Below are positions 51,618-61,772 of a DNA stretch of 64,000 bases, piece by piece (positions within the stretch are counted from its first letter, which is position 1; every line of letters begins with the position of its first letter). Position numbers and translations under genes: made by a program. Under the pieces are notes generated by a model. The model searched no databases. It worked only from the letters and a program-made list of their open reading frames with translations, and was not told the origin of the DNA. The stretch lies in the NCBI GenBank assembly GCA_963731625.1, contig CAVSWH010000001.1, positions 1,364,001 through 1,428,000 of the forward strand. Direction: 5' to 3'. The stretch is from PALSA-555 sp963731625 (GTDB taxonomy: Bacteria > Actinomycetota > Acidimicrobiia > IMCC26256 > PALSA-555).

Positions 51618-52331
51618 TCAGCGACCCGGCGCCGCCGTGACCTGGGACCACTCGAGCCACCCCCGCCCGGCGGGCGCCTCGAGCAGCGCGAGCACCACCC
51701 GGGCCGTGGCCGGGACGACGGCCGTCGCCGCGACGACGAAGGACACGCCGTCGGCCGCCACCGCGACGGGCAGGCCGGCACCGTCGGCGTCGATCGTGAC
51801 GGCGTCGTCGCGGGCGGTGGTCCCGTGCGTGGGCTCGCGCTGCCACGTGACGCGTCGCCACGCCCGCGCCCACGGATCACCCGTCACGGTGGTGTGCTCG
51901 AAGGTGCCGGTGCCGTCGACGTCGACGCGCGCCGCGCCCGCGAGCAGCACTCCGTGCACCGCGCCGTAGGGACCCGCGCCCGTCTCCCACTCGACGTCGA
52001 GCCCGACGGGCAGGCGCTCGCCGCGCTCGCCGTGCTCGGCGTCGAGCGGGTCATCGAGGCGCACCCCGAAGGCCTCCAGCCCGACCGTCCAGTGCTCGCC
52101 CGGGGTCTCCTCGACGAGCTCGGACCACAGCCCGTCGGCGCGCACGAGCGGACGACCGCGCCCGGGCGCGAGGTCGTGGTCGCGCACGACGACGAGCCCG
52201 ATCGCCGGCGCGACGAGGTAGCTCCAGAACCAGGCGCGGTCGGGCCAGCGGACGAGGCGCACGAAGCCGCCCGTGGCGTCGGGACCGGCGAAGGCCAGCG
52301 ACCAGGCCTCGCCGTGCTCCTGAGCAGGCAC
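51618..52331 (-). CDS. Unknown protein, AttH/lipocalin-like candidate
   Basis: The 237-residue protein is beta-rich with many Trp: FVRLVRWPDRAWFWSYLVAPAIGLVVVRDHD, WTVGLEAFGVRLDDP, LDVEWETGAGPYGAVHGVLLAG, ITGDPWARAWRR-like end. This looks like the two-barrel AttH/hydroxysqualene-type lipocalins seen in steroid-degrading actinobacteria, but that is a weak match by eye. GTG at 52331 avoids overlap with the divergent hydrolase; the longer frame reaches 52379. Confidence 0.5.
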   Translation of the reverse strand: MPAQEHGEAWSLAFAGPDATGGFVRLVRWPDRAWFWSYLVAPAIGLVVVRDHDLAPGRGRPLVRADGLWSELVEETPGEHWTVGLEAFGVRLDDPLDAEHGERGERLPVGLDVEWETGAGPYGAVHGVLLAGAARVDVDGTGTFEHTTVTGDPWARAWRRVTWQREPTHGTTARDDAVTIDADGAGLPVAVAADGVSFVVAATAVVPATARVVLALLEAPAGRGWLEWSQVTAAPGR

Positions 52332-52360
52332 CGCCGGGACAGTAGGCCTACCCTCTCCTG

Positions 52361-53305
52361 ATGCCCGTGGCCGCACCAACGACCGAGCCCGGCACGGCGC
52401 GGACGGTCTACGCCGACGGGCTGGCCGTCCACACCGTCGAGTGGCGGTCGGCGCACAGCCATCCCGACCGGCGGGTGCTCCTGCTCCACGGCCTCGGCGC
52501 GAACACGCTCTCCTGGGAGCCCTTCGCCGCCCCGCTCGCCGACCGGCTCGACGCGGTCGTCACCGCGGTGGACCTCGCCGGCTTCGGCCGCACCCGCGCC
52601 CCGGCCGGCCGAGCGCTGCTCGGCCGACAGCGTCAGCTCGTCCGACGGCTGCTCGAGCGCCTCGGCCCGTCCCTCGTCGTCGGGAACTCGATGGGCGGCT
52701 CGATCGGGATCGGCGTCACGGCCGACGACCCCGAGCAGGTCCGTGGGCTCGTGCTCCTGAACCCGGCCGTCCCCCACCCACGGCCCGGGATGGGCGACTG
52801 GCTCCGCATGGCGTGGCTCGCGCCCCTCGCCGTCCCGGCCCTCGGCGCGGGGGTCGTCGCCCTGCGGGCGCGGGCGCTCGGGCCGGAGCGCCTCGTCGAC
52901 TTCTCCATCGCCGCGAGCATGCGGAACGCCGAGGCCCTGCCGGCGGACCTGCGGCGCCGCATGATCGAGCTCACCGCCGAACGGCTGCGCTGGGTCGAGG
53001 CCGCGCCCGCGTACGCGGCCGCGGCGCGCTCGCTCGTCGCCTACCTCGCGTTCGGGCTGCACCGTGACCTCGCGGTCGCGGCGGCCGAGCGGCCCACGCT
53101 GCTGCTCCACGGCGCCGACGACGAGCTCGTCCCACTCGCGGCGGCGACCCACGCCGCCACGGAGCACGACCTCGACTTCGAGGTGCTCGACGACCTCGGG
53201 CACGCCCCACAGCTCGAGAACCCAAGCCGGGTCATCGCCGCCGTCGCGTCGTGGGTCGACGCGCACGGGCCGCCGGGCTGGCCCGACACCCACGCCGGCA
53301 CCTGA
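52361..53305 (+). CDS. Alpha/beta hydrolase
   Basis: The 314-residue protein has the oxyanion motif LLLHGLGANTLSWEPFA, nucleophile elbow VVGNSMGGSIG with Ser, acid in LLLHGADDELVP, and catalytic His in DDLGHAPQLENP. It is an esterase, lipase or C-C hydrolase; the substrate is unclear. CTCTCCTG before the ATG is a weak binding site. Confidence 0.9.
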   Translation: MPVAAPTTEPGTARTVYADGLAVHTVEWRSAHSHPDRRVLLLHGLGANTLSWEPFAAPLADRLDAVVTAVDLAGFGRTRAPAGRALLGRQRQLVRRLLERLGPSLVVGNSMGGSIGIGVTADDPEQVRGLVLLNPAVPHPRPGMGDWLRMAWLAPLAVPALGAGVVALRARALGPERLVDFSIAASMRNAEALPADLRRRMIELTAERLRWVEAAPAYAAAARSLVAYLAFGLHRDLAVAAAERPTLLLHGADDELVPLAAATHAATEHDLDFEVLDDLGHAPQLENPSRVIAAVASWVDAHGPPGWPDTHAGT

Positions 53306-53352
53306 CACGCCGGGCCGCCTCGCGGAGGCGCCCGGCGTAGGCTTGGTGGGCG

Positions 53353-54111
53353 ATGTGGGACTCGATGAAGCGGTGGTGGCGGTACCTGGGCACCAAGGTC
53401 GGCCTGCGCCTCGAGGAGCACGCCGACCCGAAGGTGCAGCTCGAGCAGGCGATCCGGGAGGCCCGCGCCCAGCACCGGCGCCTCCTCGAGCAGGCGACGA
53501 ACGTCATCGCCAACCAGAAGCAGACCGAGCGCCAGCTCGAGCGGGCGATCGAGGACTACGAGCACGCCAACGCGTCGGCCCGTTCGGCGCTCGTCCTCGG
53601 CGACGAGGAGGCCCGCGCCGGGCACAACGAGAAGGCGGTCTCGTTCAACCAGGCGGCGGAGGCATTCGCCAGCAAGATCGTGAGCCTCGAGGCCCAGGTC
53701 AACCAGCTCCGCGGGCAGCTGCTCGAGACTTCGCAGGCGTCCGAGAAGGCGAAGGCCGCGGTGGCCCAGAACTCGACCGCGCTGCAGAAGAAGCTCGCCG
53801 AACGTCAGCAGCTGCTGAGCCAGCTCGACCAGGCCCGCATGCAAGAAGAGATGAACAAGGCGATGGGCCAGCTCTCCGAGTCGGTCTCCGACGACGTGCC
53901 CACCTTCGACGAGGTGCGGGCCAAGGTCGAGAAGCGCCTCGCCCGCGCCCAGGCCGCCACCGAGATCGGCGCTGCGAGCGTGGACACGAAGATGCTCGAG
54001 GTCGAGCAGGCGCAGATGAGCGCCGAGGCGCAGGCGAGGCTCGGGTCGCTGCGGGCTGAGCTCGGCCTCCGCGCACCCCCGATGCTCAACGCGCCCGGCG
54101 AGGGCTCCTAG
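53353..54111 (+). CDS. PspA/IM30-family protein
   Basis: The 252-residue protein is almost wholly helical with long coiled coils (LEQAIREARAQHRRLLEQATNVIANQKQTERQLERAIEDYE, FASKIVSLEAQVNQLRGQLLE), the PspA/IM30/ESCRT-III fold. It would coat and stabilise damaged inner membrane. The N-terminal stretch MWDSMKRWWRYLGTK is an amphipathic helix for membrane contact. A phage-shock PspF-like regulator is not seen nearby. Confidence 0.88.
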   Translation: MWDSMKRWWRYLGTKVGLRLEEHADPKVQLEQAIREARAQHRRLLEQATNVIANQKQTERQLERAIEDYEHANASARSALVLGDEEARAGHNEKAVSFNQAAEAFASKIVSLEAQVNQLRGQLLETSQASEKAKAAVAQNSTALQKKLAERQQLLSQLDQARMQEEMNKAMGQLSESVSDDVPTFDEVRAKVEKRLARAQAATEIGAASVDTKMLEVEQAQMSAEAQARLGSLRAELGLRAPPMLNAPGEGS

Positions 54112-54812
54112 GGCTGCGGCCCGCGCGCCGTCGACGGCCCCTCGTCGGGTCGCGCGCGGCTCGAGGATGAGGCCGGCCGCACCGGCCGGTGCGGGCGGCG
54201 CCGCTCAACACCGGACCGCAGCACCGGGTACAGCACGAGCAGGATCCACCACACCTGCGCCGCGGAGGTGCTCACGAACGCGAGCGGGATCGAGGTGGCG
54301 AACACGACGAGCGGGATCGCCGACCGGCGTCGGTTCTCCCGCTGCTCGGGATCGGTCATCGGGCCCATGAGGTGCGCGCGGCTCGCGTACTCCCAGAGCG
54401 TCATCGACAGGGCGCCGATCACGACCATCGTCGCCGCGTACAGCACGACGGCGGTGACCTCCGATCCGTAGTTGCCGAGGACCTCGGCGGGGAACGGCAG
54501 AAAGACGATGAAGGCGAGGAACACGAGGTTGATGACCAGGAACCGGCCGTCGACGAGCCGCAGCCGCAACGACATGCGGTGGTGCACCAGCCAGTAGCGG
54601 GCGACCACGTAGAAGCTGATCGCGAACCCGATGAGGACGCCGCCTTCCTTGCTCAGCTCGTGTCGGAGCTGCTGGTCGAGGTTGTGCCCCGAGACGTGCG
54701 GCACCCGCAGGTTGAGCACAAGCAGCGTCATCGCGATGGCGAAGACGCCGTCGCTGAACGCCAGCGCGCGATCGCGACCGCGGCCGTGCTCCTCGGGCTC
54801 GGTCGGCGTCAC
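54108..54812 (-). CDS. TMEM175/DUF1211-family membrane channel
   Basis: The 234-residue protein has the signature RALAFSDGVFAIAMTLLVLNLRVP on its first helix, and five further helices (GVLIGFAISFYVVARYW, LVINLVFLAFIVFLPF). Bacterial TMEM175 proteins conduct K+ weakly. A charged tail follows the last helix. GTG at 54812. It converges on the PspA gene, with stops overlapping. Confidence 0.88.
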   Translation of the reverse strand: MTPTEPEEHGRGRDRALAFSDGVFAIAMTLLVLNLRVPHVSGHNLDQQLRHELSKEGGVLIGFAISFYVVARYWLVHHRMSLRLRLVDGRFLVINLVFLAFIVFLPFPAEVLGNYGSEVTAVVLYAATMVVIGALSMTLWEYASRAHLMGPMTDPEQRENRRRSAIPLVVFATSIPLAFVSTSAAQVWWILLVLYPVLRSGVERRRPHRPVRPASSSSRARPDEGPSTARGPQP

Positions 54813-54853
54813 CGCATCATCGTGGCGCGCCACGCGGACGCGGACGCGGACGG

Positions 54854-55840
54854 TCAGCCGAGCAGGTCGCGCACCTCGACGCGCTCCTGGGCGAGCTCGT
54901 CGGTCGAGGCACGGATGCGCGCCGTAGCGTCGGCGTCCTGATCGATCCCGTTCACGATCTCGAAGCTGGTGCCGTCGCTGCGCACCGGGTAGCCGCACTG
55001 CAGCCCCTCCGGGACGTCGTACTCGCCGTGGCTGACGACCGCCAGCGAGTGCCAGTCGCCGGCCGGTGTGGGCTGCCAGATGCTCTTCACCGATTCGATC
55101 GCGGCGTGCGCCGCGGACGCGGCGGACGACGCCCCGCGCGCGGCGATGACGGCCGCGCCGCGCTTCTGGACCGTCTCGATGAACGGCCCGCGGAGCCAGT
55201 CGTGGTCGCGGATCACGTCCGGGACGGGCTGGCCGTCGATGCGCGCGTGGACCCAGTCCGGGAACTGGGTGTTGGAGTGGTTGCCCCAGATCGCCAGGTT
55301 CGTCACGGCACGCGTCGGGACGCCGGCCTTGTGGGCGAGCTGGGTCTTGGCCCGGTTCTCGTCGAGGCGCATCATGGCGAACCAGCGGTCCTCGGGCACG
55401 TCCGGCGCGTTGCTGCGCGCGATCAGGCAGTTCGTGTTGCACGGGTTGCCGACCACGAGGACGCGCACGTCGCTCGCGGCGTGGTCGTTGATCGCCCGGC
55501 CTTGAGGCCGGAAGATCCCGCCGTTCACCGAGAGCAGGTCGCGCCGCTCCATGCCGGCCTTGCGGGGGATGGACCCGACGAGGAGGCACCAGGAGGCCCC
55601 GTCGAAGGCCCGGCCGACGTCGCTCGTCGCCTCGATGCCCTCGAGGAGCGGGTGGGCGCCGTCCTCGAGCTCCATCACGACGCCCTCGAGCGCGCTCATC
55701 GCCGGCTCGATCTCGAGCAGGCGCAGCACGACCGGCTGCTCGACGCCGAGCAGCTCACCGGCCGCGACGCGATGGACGAGCGCGTACCCGATCTGGCCGG
55801 CGGCGCCGGTGACGGTGACGTGCACGGCGCGGGTCGCCAT
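54854..55840 (-). CDS. mdh: Malate dehydrogenase
   Basis: The 328-residue protein is the actinobacterial MDH type: VTVTGAAGQIGYALVHRVAAGELLG (NAD site), VGNPCNTNCLIA, MMRLDENRAKTQLA with substrate Arg, and VTNLAIWGNHSNTQFPDW with catalytic His. It interconverts malate and oxaloacetate in the TCA cycle. Isocitrate dehydrogenase is encoded nearby on the same strand, with a J-domain gene between. Confidence 0.96.
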   Translation of the reverse strand: MATRAVHVTVTGAAGQIGYALVHRVAAGELLGVEQPVVLRLLEIEPAMSALEGVVMELEDGAHPLLEGIEATSDVGRAFDGASWCLLVGSIPRKAGMERRDLLSVNGGIFRPQGRAINDHAASDVRVLVVGNPCNTNCLIARSNAPDVPEDRWFAMMRLDENRAKTQLAHKAGVPTRAVTNLAIWGNHSNTQFPDWVHARIDGQPVPDVIRDHDWLRGPFIETVQKRGAAVIAARGASSAASAAHAAIESVKSIWQPTPAGDWHSLAVVSHGEYDVPEGLQCGYPVRSDGTSFEIVNGIDQDADATARIRASTDELAQERVEVRDLLG

Positions 55841-55851
55841 CGAGCCGGAAC

Positions 55852-56646
55852 CTACCCGGTGTGTCCTGCGCCCGCCGACTCCGGCGTCGTCGCCGCGACG
55901 GCAAGGAGCAGCTCGCGCGCCTCCGTGAGCTCGGCGAGCCGCTCGGCCGCGCCGGCTCCGGCCGCGCCGTGGTCGGGATGGGCGAGGATCACGAGGCGGC
56001 GGAACCGGGCCTGCACGTCGCGGCGCTCGATCGTCATCCCGGCCTTCAGCCCGAGGACCTCCATCGCCCAGCGACGCTCGGCGGGCACGCCGCGCCAGGC
56101 ACCGTCCTCGCCGTCGCCGTTCACGCTGCGGGGTGCGAACGGCTGCAGGCCGGGCACGCCCTCGTAGAGGCGACGCACCACGAGCCCCTCGGGGAGCACC
56201 GGCCGCTGCAGGGCGTCCTCGACGGCGCGCAGCGCCGTGCGGCGCGCCGACGGCGGGAGCGAGGCGGCCGCGAGCACCGCGCCCAGCAGCTGGGGGCCGC
56301 CCGCGGCGTGGCGGTCGAGCTCGAGCACGACGGCGGGCTGTGTGCCGAGCCCGGCCTCGCTGACGATGCGGTGCCGGGAGCGGTCGAGGCCGTGGGTGTC
56401 GGTCTGGAGGCGGTAGCGCAACGCGATGCGGGGGACGGTGAGCCCGCCGGCCGCGTCGTGGATGAGGCGGGGGAGGAGCTCGAGCTGCTCCTCGTCGAGG
56501 GCGGCGACGTGCTCGGCGGTGACCGCACCGAGCAGGACCGCACCCCACGCCGGGCCGCTGAGCGGCAAGTACGCGTCGCCGAGCGCAACCCGCCGGGTCG
56601 GCATGTGCCGGCGGGTGTGCCGGACGTTCAGCTCGGCGAGCAGCAC
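55852..56646 (-). CDS. Protein with C-terminal J domain (DnaJ-like)
   Basis: The 264-residue protein has an N-terminal part of unknown fold (HTRRHMPTRRVALGDAYLPL) and a C-terminal J domain with WAMEVLGLKAGMTIERRDVQARFRRLVILAHPDHGA and its HPD tripeptide, then ELTEARELLL. J domains stimulate Hsp70. No Gly/Phe or zinc region is present, so it is not DnaJ itself. GTG at 56646; the conserved N-terminus supports it. Confidence 0.82.
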   Translation of the reverse strand: MLLAELNVRHTRRHMPTRRVALGDAYLPLSGPAWGAVLLGAVTAEHVAALDEEQLELLPRLIHDAAGGLTVPRIALRYRLQTDTHGLDRSRHRIVSEAGLGTQPAVVLELDRHAAGGPQLLGAVLAAASLPPSARRTALRAVEDALQRPVLPEGLVVRRLYEGVPGLQPFAPRSVNGDGEDGAWRGVPAERRWAMEVLGLKAGMTIERRDVQARFRRLVILAHPDHGAAGAGAAERLAELTEARELLLAVAATTPESAGAGHTG

Positions 56647-56665
56647 GCACGCCTCCGAGTGGTGA

Positions 56666-56683
56666 GCGGCCGGCGCCGGCCGC
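56666..56683 (-). terminator. Terminator-like palindrome after icd
   Basis: GCGGCCGGC followed by GCCGGCCGC is an 18-bp perfect palindrome. It lies between the icd stop (56689) and the J-domain gene start (56646), both on the minus strand. It would fold as an 8-bp stem; no T-run follows. Confidence 0.5.
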
Positions 56684-56688
56684 CCCGG

Positions 56689-57891
<1,203 letters not shown>

Positions 57892-57915
57892 CCGGTCTCT
57901 CCTGCCCCTCGCCCG

Positions 57916-58131
57916 TCAGTGCGTCAGGGCGACGATCGCCAGCGTGATGAGGTATACGGCGAGGAACCCCGCGCCAGTCCACCACAGCGCAACCCGAGAG
58001 TACGGACCGGGCCGGCCGTCCACGCCGGCGAGGGACCAGCCGCACGACGGGCAGCGACGCGCCGCGCCTGCCGTCTCGGCACCGCACAGCGGGCACGTGC
58101 CCTCGGGACTCGCGACCGGTTCGACCGTCAT
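57916..58131 (-). CDS. Small zinc-ribbon membrane protein
   Basis: The 71-residue protein has a zinc ribbon C-P-L-C...C-P-S-C (TCPLCGAETAGAARRCPSCGWSL) and one transmembrane helix at the C-terminus (VALWWTGAGFLAVYLITLAIVALT). The ATG overlaps the folD stop (ATGA). No known role; it is the last gene of the purN-purH-folD operon. Confidence 0.8.
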   Translation of the reverse strand: MTVEPVASPEGTCPLCGAETAGAARRCPSCGWSLAGVDGRPGPYSRVALWWTGAGFLAVYLITLAIVALTH

Positions 58132-58988
58132 CGTGCCCCGCTCCGCTCGGCAGCCTCCACCGCGTTGCGGAACAGCATCGCGATCGTGGTGGGTCCGACG
58201 CCACCCAGCCGGGGCGTGATGGCCCCCGCCACCTCCTCGCAGCGCTCGTCGACGTCGGGCAGCAGCGTGCGGCCCTCGTAGCGGACCCCGCCACCGACCA
58301 CCACCACGCCGGGGGTGAGGTGCTCGGGCTGGAGGATGCCCGGCACGCCGGCGGCCGCGACGACGATGTCGGCCCGGCGCGTGTACTCGGGCCAGTCGGG
58401 CACGCCGGTGTGCACCACCGTCACCGCGGCGTTCGCCGTGGGACGCTTCTGGGAGAGCAGCAGCGCGAGCGGTCGCCCGAGCGTCGTGCCGCGCCCGAGG
58501 ATGCACACGTCGCGCCCGGCGACCGGGATCTCGTAGTGCGCGAGGAGCGCCTCGATCCCGGCGGGCGTGCACGGCACCGGGCCGGGCATCGAGAGGGCGA
58601 GGCGACCCATGTTGACCGGGTGCAGCCCGTCGACGTCCTTGTCCGGGTCGATGGTGAGCAGGGCCGCCTCGTAGTCGATCTGGGGCGGCGTCGGGTGCTG
58701 CACGAGCATCGCGTCGACGCTCGGATCCGTGTTGAAGCCCGCGATCGCGTCGAGCACCTCGGCCTGGGTCGCGTCGTCGCCCAGGTGTACGTGCGGCGAC
58801 GTGAACCCCAGCTCGGTCGCCTTCTCCTGCTTCATGCGGATGTAGCCGGCGCTCGCCAATTCGTTCCCGACGAGGATCGTCGCGAGGCCGGGGGTGCGTC
58901 CGGCTTCGATGAGCGTCTTGATGCGCGGCGCGAGGTCGGCGAAGACGGCCTCCGCGACGGGCGCGCCGGGCAGGAGTCGAGCGGCCAT
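58128..58988 (-). CDS. folD: Bifunctional methylenetetrahydrofolate dehydrogenase/cyclohydrolase
   Basis: The 286-residue FolD has ASAGYIRMKQEKATELG with catalytic Tyr and Lys, DAMLVQHPTPPQID (usual form VQLPLPxHID, here slightly different), DPDKDVDGLHPVN, PCTPAGIEALL and ILGRGTTLGRPLALLL. It interconverts methylene-, methenyl- and formyl-tetrahydrofolate, giving the one-carbon units used by PurN and PurH encoded upstream. ATG overlaps the purH stop (TGATG). Confidence 0.95.
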   Translation of the reverse strand: MAARLLPGAPVAEAVFADLAPRIKTLIEAGRTPGLATILVGNELASAGYIRMKQEKATELGFTSPHVHLGDDATQAEVLDAIAGFNTDPSVDAMLVQHPTPPQIDYEAALLTIDPDKDVDGLHPVNMGRLALSMPGPVPCTPAGIEALLAHYEIPVAGRDVCILGRGTTLGRPLALLLSQKRPTANAAVTVVHTGVPDWPEYTRRADIVVAAAGVPGILQPEHLTPGVVVVGGGVRYEGRTLLPDVDERCEEVAGAITPRLGGVGPTTIAMLFRNAVEAAERSGAR

Positions 58989-60496
58989 CAGTGGAGGAAG
59001 TGACGTTCGCCGGTGAGCACCATCGCCAGGCCGAGCTCGTCGGCGCGTCGCGTCAGCTCCTCGTCGCGCATGGCACCACCGGGCTGCACCACGACTGCCG
59101 CGCCGGCCGCCGCCGCCGCCTCGAGGCCGTCTGGGAAGGGATAGAACGCGTCGCTCGCGCACGCGCCGCCCGCGGCGCGTCCGGCCGCCTTGCGGGCCGC
59201 GATCTCGGCCGAGTCGACCCGCTTCTGCTGCCCGGCGCCGATGCCGACGGCCTGGCCGTCCTTCACCAGCACGATGGCGTTCGACTTCACGTGGCCGCAG
59301 AGCCGCCACGCCAGCTCGGCGTCGCGCCACTGCGCGTCCGTGGGAGCAACCTTCGTCACGACACGCCAATCGTCTCGGCCGGCGACGAAGCGGTGTGGCT
59401 CCTGCACCAGGAACCCGCCCGAGATCTGGCGGACGTCGCGGACCGTCGGCTCGGGTGGCGGCGCCTCGAGCAGTCGCGTGTTCCTGCGTTTGCCGATGAG
59501 CGCGTCCACCGTCCCGTTCTCATAGGCCGGGGCGATGACGACGTCGGCCTGGGGGCCAGCCACCATCTCGTCGACCGTCGCCGCGTCGAGGGGCCGGTTC
59601 ATCGCGACGACACCCCCGAACGCCGACTGCTCGTCGCAGGCGAGGGCCCGCGCGTACGCGTCGGCGAGCGTGTCGGCCACCGCGACGCCGCACGGGTTGG
59701 CGTGCTTGATGATGGCGCACGACGGTCGCTCGCCGAGATCGTGCACGAGTCGCCACGCCGCGTCGGTGTCGTAGAAGTTGAGGTACGACAACGCGACGCC
59801 GCTGTGCTGGCGGACGTCGTCCCACCACGACGTCGTCCCGACCAGCCGGTAGCGCGCCGCCCGCTGGTGCGGGTTCTCGCCGTAGCGGAGCGCGTCGGCG
59901 GTGCGCTCCAGCGCGAGGACGAGGTGCGCGGGGAGCAGCGCGTCATCCTCGAGCCAGGCCACGACGGCCGCGTCGTACGCCGCGGTGCGGGCGAAGGCCT
60001 CGCGGGCGAGACGGGCCCGCGTCTCGCCCGACAGCGCACCATCGCCGGCGCGCAGCTCGGTGAGCACCTCGTCGTACTGGTCGGGGCTCGTGACGACGCC
60101 CACCCACGCATGGTTCTTCGCGGCCGCACGCACCATGGCCGGGCCACCGATGTCGATCATCTCGATGCTCGGCTGCGTCACGAACGGATAGAGGTTGCTC
60201 ACGACGAGCTCGAAGGGCTCGACGCCGAGGCGCTCGAGGTCGGCGACGTGCTCCGGGTTCCCGCGGTCGGCGAGCAGCCCGCCGTGGACCCGCGGGTGGA
60301 GGGTCTTCACCCGGCCGCCCAGCATCTCGGGCGCGCCGGTGAGCGACTCGACGGTCGTCACCGGCAGCCCCGCCTCGCTGAGCGCGCCCGCGGTGCCACC
60401 CGACGCCACGAGCTCGAAGCCGAGGTCGTGGAGCCCGGACGCGAACTCGGCGAGGCCGGCGCGGTCGTAGACCGAGAGCAGCGCCCGCCGGGTCAC
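58988..60496 (-). CDS. purH: Bifunctional AICAR transformylase/IMP cyclohydrolase
   Basis: The 502-residue PurH has the N-terminal IMP cyclohydrolase domain (RALLSVYDRAGLAEFASGL, GRVKTLHPRVHGGLLADR, DIGGPAMVRAAAKNHAWV) and the AICAR transformylase domain (LRYGENPHQRAA, AIIKHANPCGVAVA, CGHVKSNAIVLVKDGQAVGIGAGQQKRVDSA, ASDAFYPFPDGLE). It runs the last two steps to IMP. GTG overlaps the purN stop (GTGA). Confidence 0.97.
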   Translation of the reverse strand: MTRRALLSVYDRAGLAEFASGLHDLGFELVASGGTAGALSEAGLPVTTVESLTGAPEMLGGRVKTLHPRVHGGLLADRGNPEHVADLERLGVEPFELVVSNLYPFVTQPSIEMIDIGGPAMVRAAAKNHAWVGVVTSPDQYDEVLTELRAGDGALSGETRARLAREAFARTAAYDAAVVAWLEDDALLPAHLVLALERTADALRYGENPHQRAARYRLVGTTSWWDDVRQHSGVALSYLNFYDTDAAWRLVHDLGERPSCAIIKHANPCGVAVADTLADAYARALACDEQSAFGGVVAMNRPLDAATVDEMVAGPQADVVIAPAYENGTVDALIGKRRNTRLLEAPPPEPTVRDVRQISGGFLVQEPHRFVAGRDDWRVVTKVAPTDAQWRDAELAWRLCGHVKSNAIVLVKDGQAVGIGAGQQKRVDSAEIAARKAAGRAAGGACASDAFYPFPDGLEAAAAAGAAVVVQPGGAMRDEELTRRADELGLAMVLTGERHFLH

Positions 60497-61056
60497 GGCG
60501 CCCGCCCTTCGAGCACGGCCGACAGCACCTGCGGGTAGCGGCGCCGCTCGACCTCCTTGATGCGTTCGTGCAGCGTGTCGACCGTGTCGTCCGCACGGAC
60601 CTCCACGGCCTCCTGGGCGAGGATCGGCCCTTCGTCGACCTCGAGGGTGGCGAGGTGCGCCGTCCAGCCGGTGACCTTCACGCCGGCGGCGAGCGCGTCC
60701 TCGACGGCGTGCCAGCCCTTGAACGCGGGCAGCAGCGCGGGATGGGTGTTCACGATCTGGCCGGCGAAGGCCGCGTGGATGGGCTCAGCGAGGATGGTCC
60801 CGAAGCCGGCCATCGCGACGAGGTCGATCTCGTGGCGCTTCAGCGCGTCCACGACCCGGTGCGTGTACGCGACGCGGTCGAACTCGGGGCCGAACGAGGT
60901 CCGCTCTACCAGCTCGACGGGCACACCGGCGACCATGGCCCGGTCGGTCGCGGGGCAAGGCCGGTCGACCACGACGAGACCGACGGGGAGGTCGGCGTCG
61001 AGGATGGCCTGCAGGATCGTCCCCGTCCCGGAGGCCAGCACCCCAAGTCGCCGCAC
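60493..61056 (-). CDS. purN: Phosphoribosylglycinamide formyltransferase
   Basis: The 187-residue PurN has RRLGVLASGTGTILQAIL, VAMAGFGTILAEPI, IVNTHPALLPAFKGWHAVEDAL with catalytic His, and VTGWTAHLATLEVDEGPILAQEAV. It formylates GAR with 10-formyl-THF in purine synthesis. It is first in the purN-purH-folD-zinc ribbon operon. GTG at 61056 gives usual length. Confidence 0.95.
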   Translation of the reverse strand: MRRLGVLASGTGTILQAILDADLPVGLVVVDRPCPATDRAMVAGVPVELVERTSFGPEFDRVAYTHRVVDALKRHEIDLVAMAGFGTILAEPIHAAFAGQIVNTHPALLPAFKGWHAVEDALAAGVKVTGWTAHLATLEVDEGPILAQEAVEVRADDTVDTLHERIKEVERRRYPQVLSAVLEGRAP

Positions 61057-61176
61057 GGCTCGAAGGTTACCGAGGCCGACCCACGTCGATCCGACCAACG
61101 CGACCGGTTTGCGCCGCGACGGGTGCCGTGGTCGGCTCGCCCCGGGCGGACCCGCGGACCAGGACTGGGGGGTGGC

Positions 61177-61659
61177 GTGCGCCGGCTGGCACCAGGCGAG
61201 CGGCTCATCGGGCTGGGTGGCCTCGCGCTCTTCGCGGTGTCGTTCCTCGACTGGTTCGGCGGCCGGATCTCGACGTTGCGCGTGAACGGCGTCAACGAGC
61301 CAACCGGGCCCTATCACGTGACCGGGAACGCGTGGAGCTACCCGGTGACGCTGCTCGCGGTGCTGGTCGGCGTGTCGATGCTCGTGTACGTGGGGTTCCG
61401 CGTCCTCGGCCTCGACCCGCCGGACACAGACCTGCCCGCACGCGTGCTGACCGTCCTCGGCGTCCTCGCGTTCGCGCTCATCGCGGTCAAGCTCATCGCC
61501 GGGGCCAACATCACGACCGCCACGTTCGGCATCCCGGACATCAGTGGCCTCGGCGCAGTCCAGCTCACGGTCACCAAGACGCGCGAAGCCGGCATCTACG
61601 CTGGCCTTGTCGCGTCCACCGCGTTGGCGGTCGGCGGTTACCTGACCCTGCGCCATTAG
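61177..61659 (+). CDS. Four-helix membrane protein, unknown (paralog of next gene)
   Basis: The 160-residue protein has four transmembrane segments, the first ending LDWFGGRIS. It aligns with the next protein along its length: NAWSYPVTLLAVLVGVSMLVYV, LIAVKLIAGANITTATFGI. Outside loop residues between helices one and two contain TLRVNGVNEPTGPY. Strong ACTGGGGGG before GTG at 61177. No known family function; divergent from purN. Confidence 0.75.
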   Translation: MRRLAPGERLIGLGGLALFAVSFLDWFGGRISTLRVNGVNEPTGPYHVTGNAWSYPVTLLAVLVGVSMLVYVGFRVLGLDPPDTDLPARVLTVLGVLAFALIAVKLIAGANITTATFGIPDISGLGAVQLTVTKTREAGIYAGLVASTALAVGGYLTLRH

Positions 61660-61772
61660 GTGTTCGTGTCGCGCCGGCCATTGCCAGATGCTTGCATTTG
61701 ACCAGTGGCCGTGGTGTGCTGCTCTGTGGCTCTTGCCCCCTTGGGCGGGGCGCTTCTCTAGAGGGGAAACGC